This document shows, one piece after another, positions 22,387 to 22,752 of a stretch of DNA of 22,752 nucleotides (position 1 is the stretch's first letter; the number at the start of each line of letters is the position of its first letter). Source of the DNA: Actinomycetes bacterium (GTDB taxonomy: Bacteria > Actinomycetota > Actinomycetes > Mycobacteriales > Mycobacteriaceae); NCBI GenBank assembly GCA_023404955.1, contig JAEXZY010000012.1:1-22752 (forward strand), in the 5' to 3' direction. Made by a program: the position numbers and the translations under genes. Under the pieces are notes generated by a model. The model saw nothing but the letters and a program-made list of their open reading frames with translations. It was not told the DNA's origin and ran no database searches.

Positions 22387-22752
22387 CGACAAGGGCTGCA
22401 CGGACGACGGCGCGACGGGGACGTCGAACGACGTGTCGGGGTAGGGCTCAGGGGTGAGGGTGTAGTGCCACCATTCCTTGTCGTAGTTCTTCAGCCCGTG
22501 CTGGGCGAGCCCGCTCGCGAGGAGCAGGCGGTTCTCCCGCTGCACGCCCTGAACGCGCGGATCGAGGGTGTAGACGAGTGTGTCGAAACAGTCGTAGCCG
22601 GTGCCCATGTCGATGCCGGTGTCGGAAAAGCGCCGGCCCGCGGGCGCCGTGCAGTCGACCAATGGCTGCCCGGCCACATAACCAGGTTCGGCGCGGGCGG
22701 GTAGGGCGACGAGCGTGAGGTCGACCGTGCCTGCCCTGCTGTGGCCGGACTT
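22366..22752 (-). CDS. D-Ala-D-Ala dipeptidase (VanX/DdpX-like), C-terminal part, ended by the IS
   Basis: Partial gene, open at the window end; 128 residues visible. It belongs to peptidase family M15D, zinc dipeptidases that cleave D-Ala-D-Ala. SGHSRAGTVDLTLV (residues 2-15 of the visible part) is the SxHxxGxxxD zinc motif, with the His and Asp ligands. DMGTGYDCFD follows, and NYDKEWWHYTL carries the catalytic Glu and the third zinc ligand His. Relatives usually end soon after EPYPDTxFDxPV, and this one has that segment, so the catalytic domain looks complete at its 3' side. The last six codons and TAG come from the IS right end, so the native tail is replaced. Likely cell-wall turnover or D-Ala-D-Ala scavenging in the cytoplasm or periplasm; the N terminus is not visible. 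Confidence 0.88.
   Translation of the reverse strand, partial: KSGHSRAGTVDLTLVALPARAEPGYVAGQPLVDCTAPAGRRFSDTGIDMGTGYDCFDTLVYTLDPRVQGVQRENRLLLASGLAQHGLKNYDKEWWHYTLTPEPYPDTSFDVPVAPSSVQPLSCFRTSA

Overview
The window is chromosomal DNA of a high-GC actinobacterium, almost certainly a mycobacterium and probably a rapid grower of the Mycolicibacterium type. Evidence is the near-family-identical AspC/AlaA-type aminotransferase, Dcd, UDP-glucose dehydrogenase, RmlA and CYP140-type P450, the mycobacteria-restricted exported proteins, and frequent GTG starts with 4-nt GTGA gene overlaps. The set dcd - udgA - rmlA - (opposite strand) aspC has the relative order and orientation I recall for M. tuberculosis Rv0321-Rv0337c, seen here from the other strand. 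That comparison is from memory.

Layout: (1) 1-1643, plus strand: the 3' end of a Gly-X-Y collagen-like protein, then the aminotransferase gene. (2) 1627-3650: a minus-strand DUF4304-like gene whose end overlaps the aminotransferase gene tail to tail, then a plus-strand YibE/F membrane protein. (3) 3686-7298: three overlapping plus-strand genes for a PaoABC-like molybdenum hydroxylase (2Fe-2S, FAD plus probable 4Fe-4S, molybdopterin subunits). (4) 7295-9481, minus: a secreted beta-propeller-like protein with its own promoter. (5) 9564-14523, minus: a tightly packed six-gene operon, udgA - DUF1330 - CYP140-type P450 - DinB/MDMPI-like - SnoaL-like - rmlA, combining two nucleotide-sugar enzymes with a P450. 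(6) 14651-15262, plus: a DUF4232-type lipoprotein, convergent with (7) 15259-16893, minus: a membrane protein with an Hsp70/actin-like N-terminal half (DUF7159 type); the two genes share one palindromic CTAG for both stop codons. (8) 17088-17660, minus: dcd. (9) 17996-20902, plus: a 968-residue exported protein with tandem cadherin-like 95-residue repeats, its last repeat split by a ~150-residue insert. (10) 20911-22752: a long hairpin, tRNA-Gly(CCC), and an IS481-family element with a frameshifted transposase. The element starts 7 nt after the tRNA, carries the rho-independent terminator that follows the tRNA, and at its other end abuts and ends a VanX/DdpX-type D-Ala-D-Ala dipeptidase gene cut by the window edge.

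Functional themes: much of the window concerns the cell envelope, through nucleotide sugars (UDP-glucuronate, dTDP-glucose), large exported proteins, a lipoprotein and a dipeptidase. The two large exported proteins share an N-terminal layout: a VGRVG-type signal segment, a charged disordered linker, a short helix, then a beta-rich region. No CRISPR array, phage module or classical defence system was seen.
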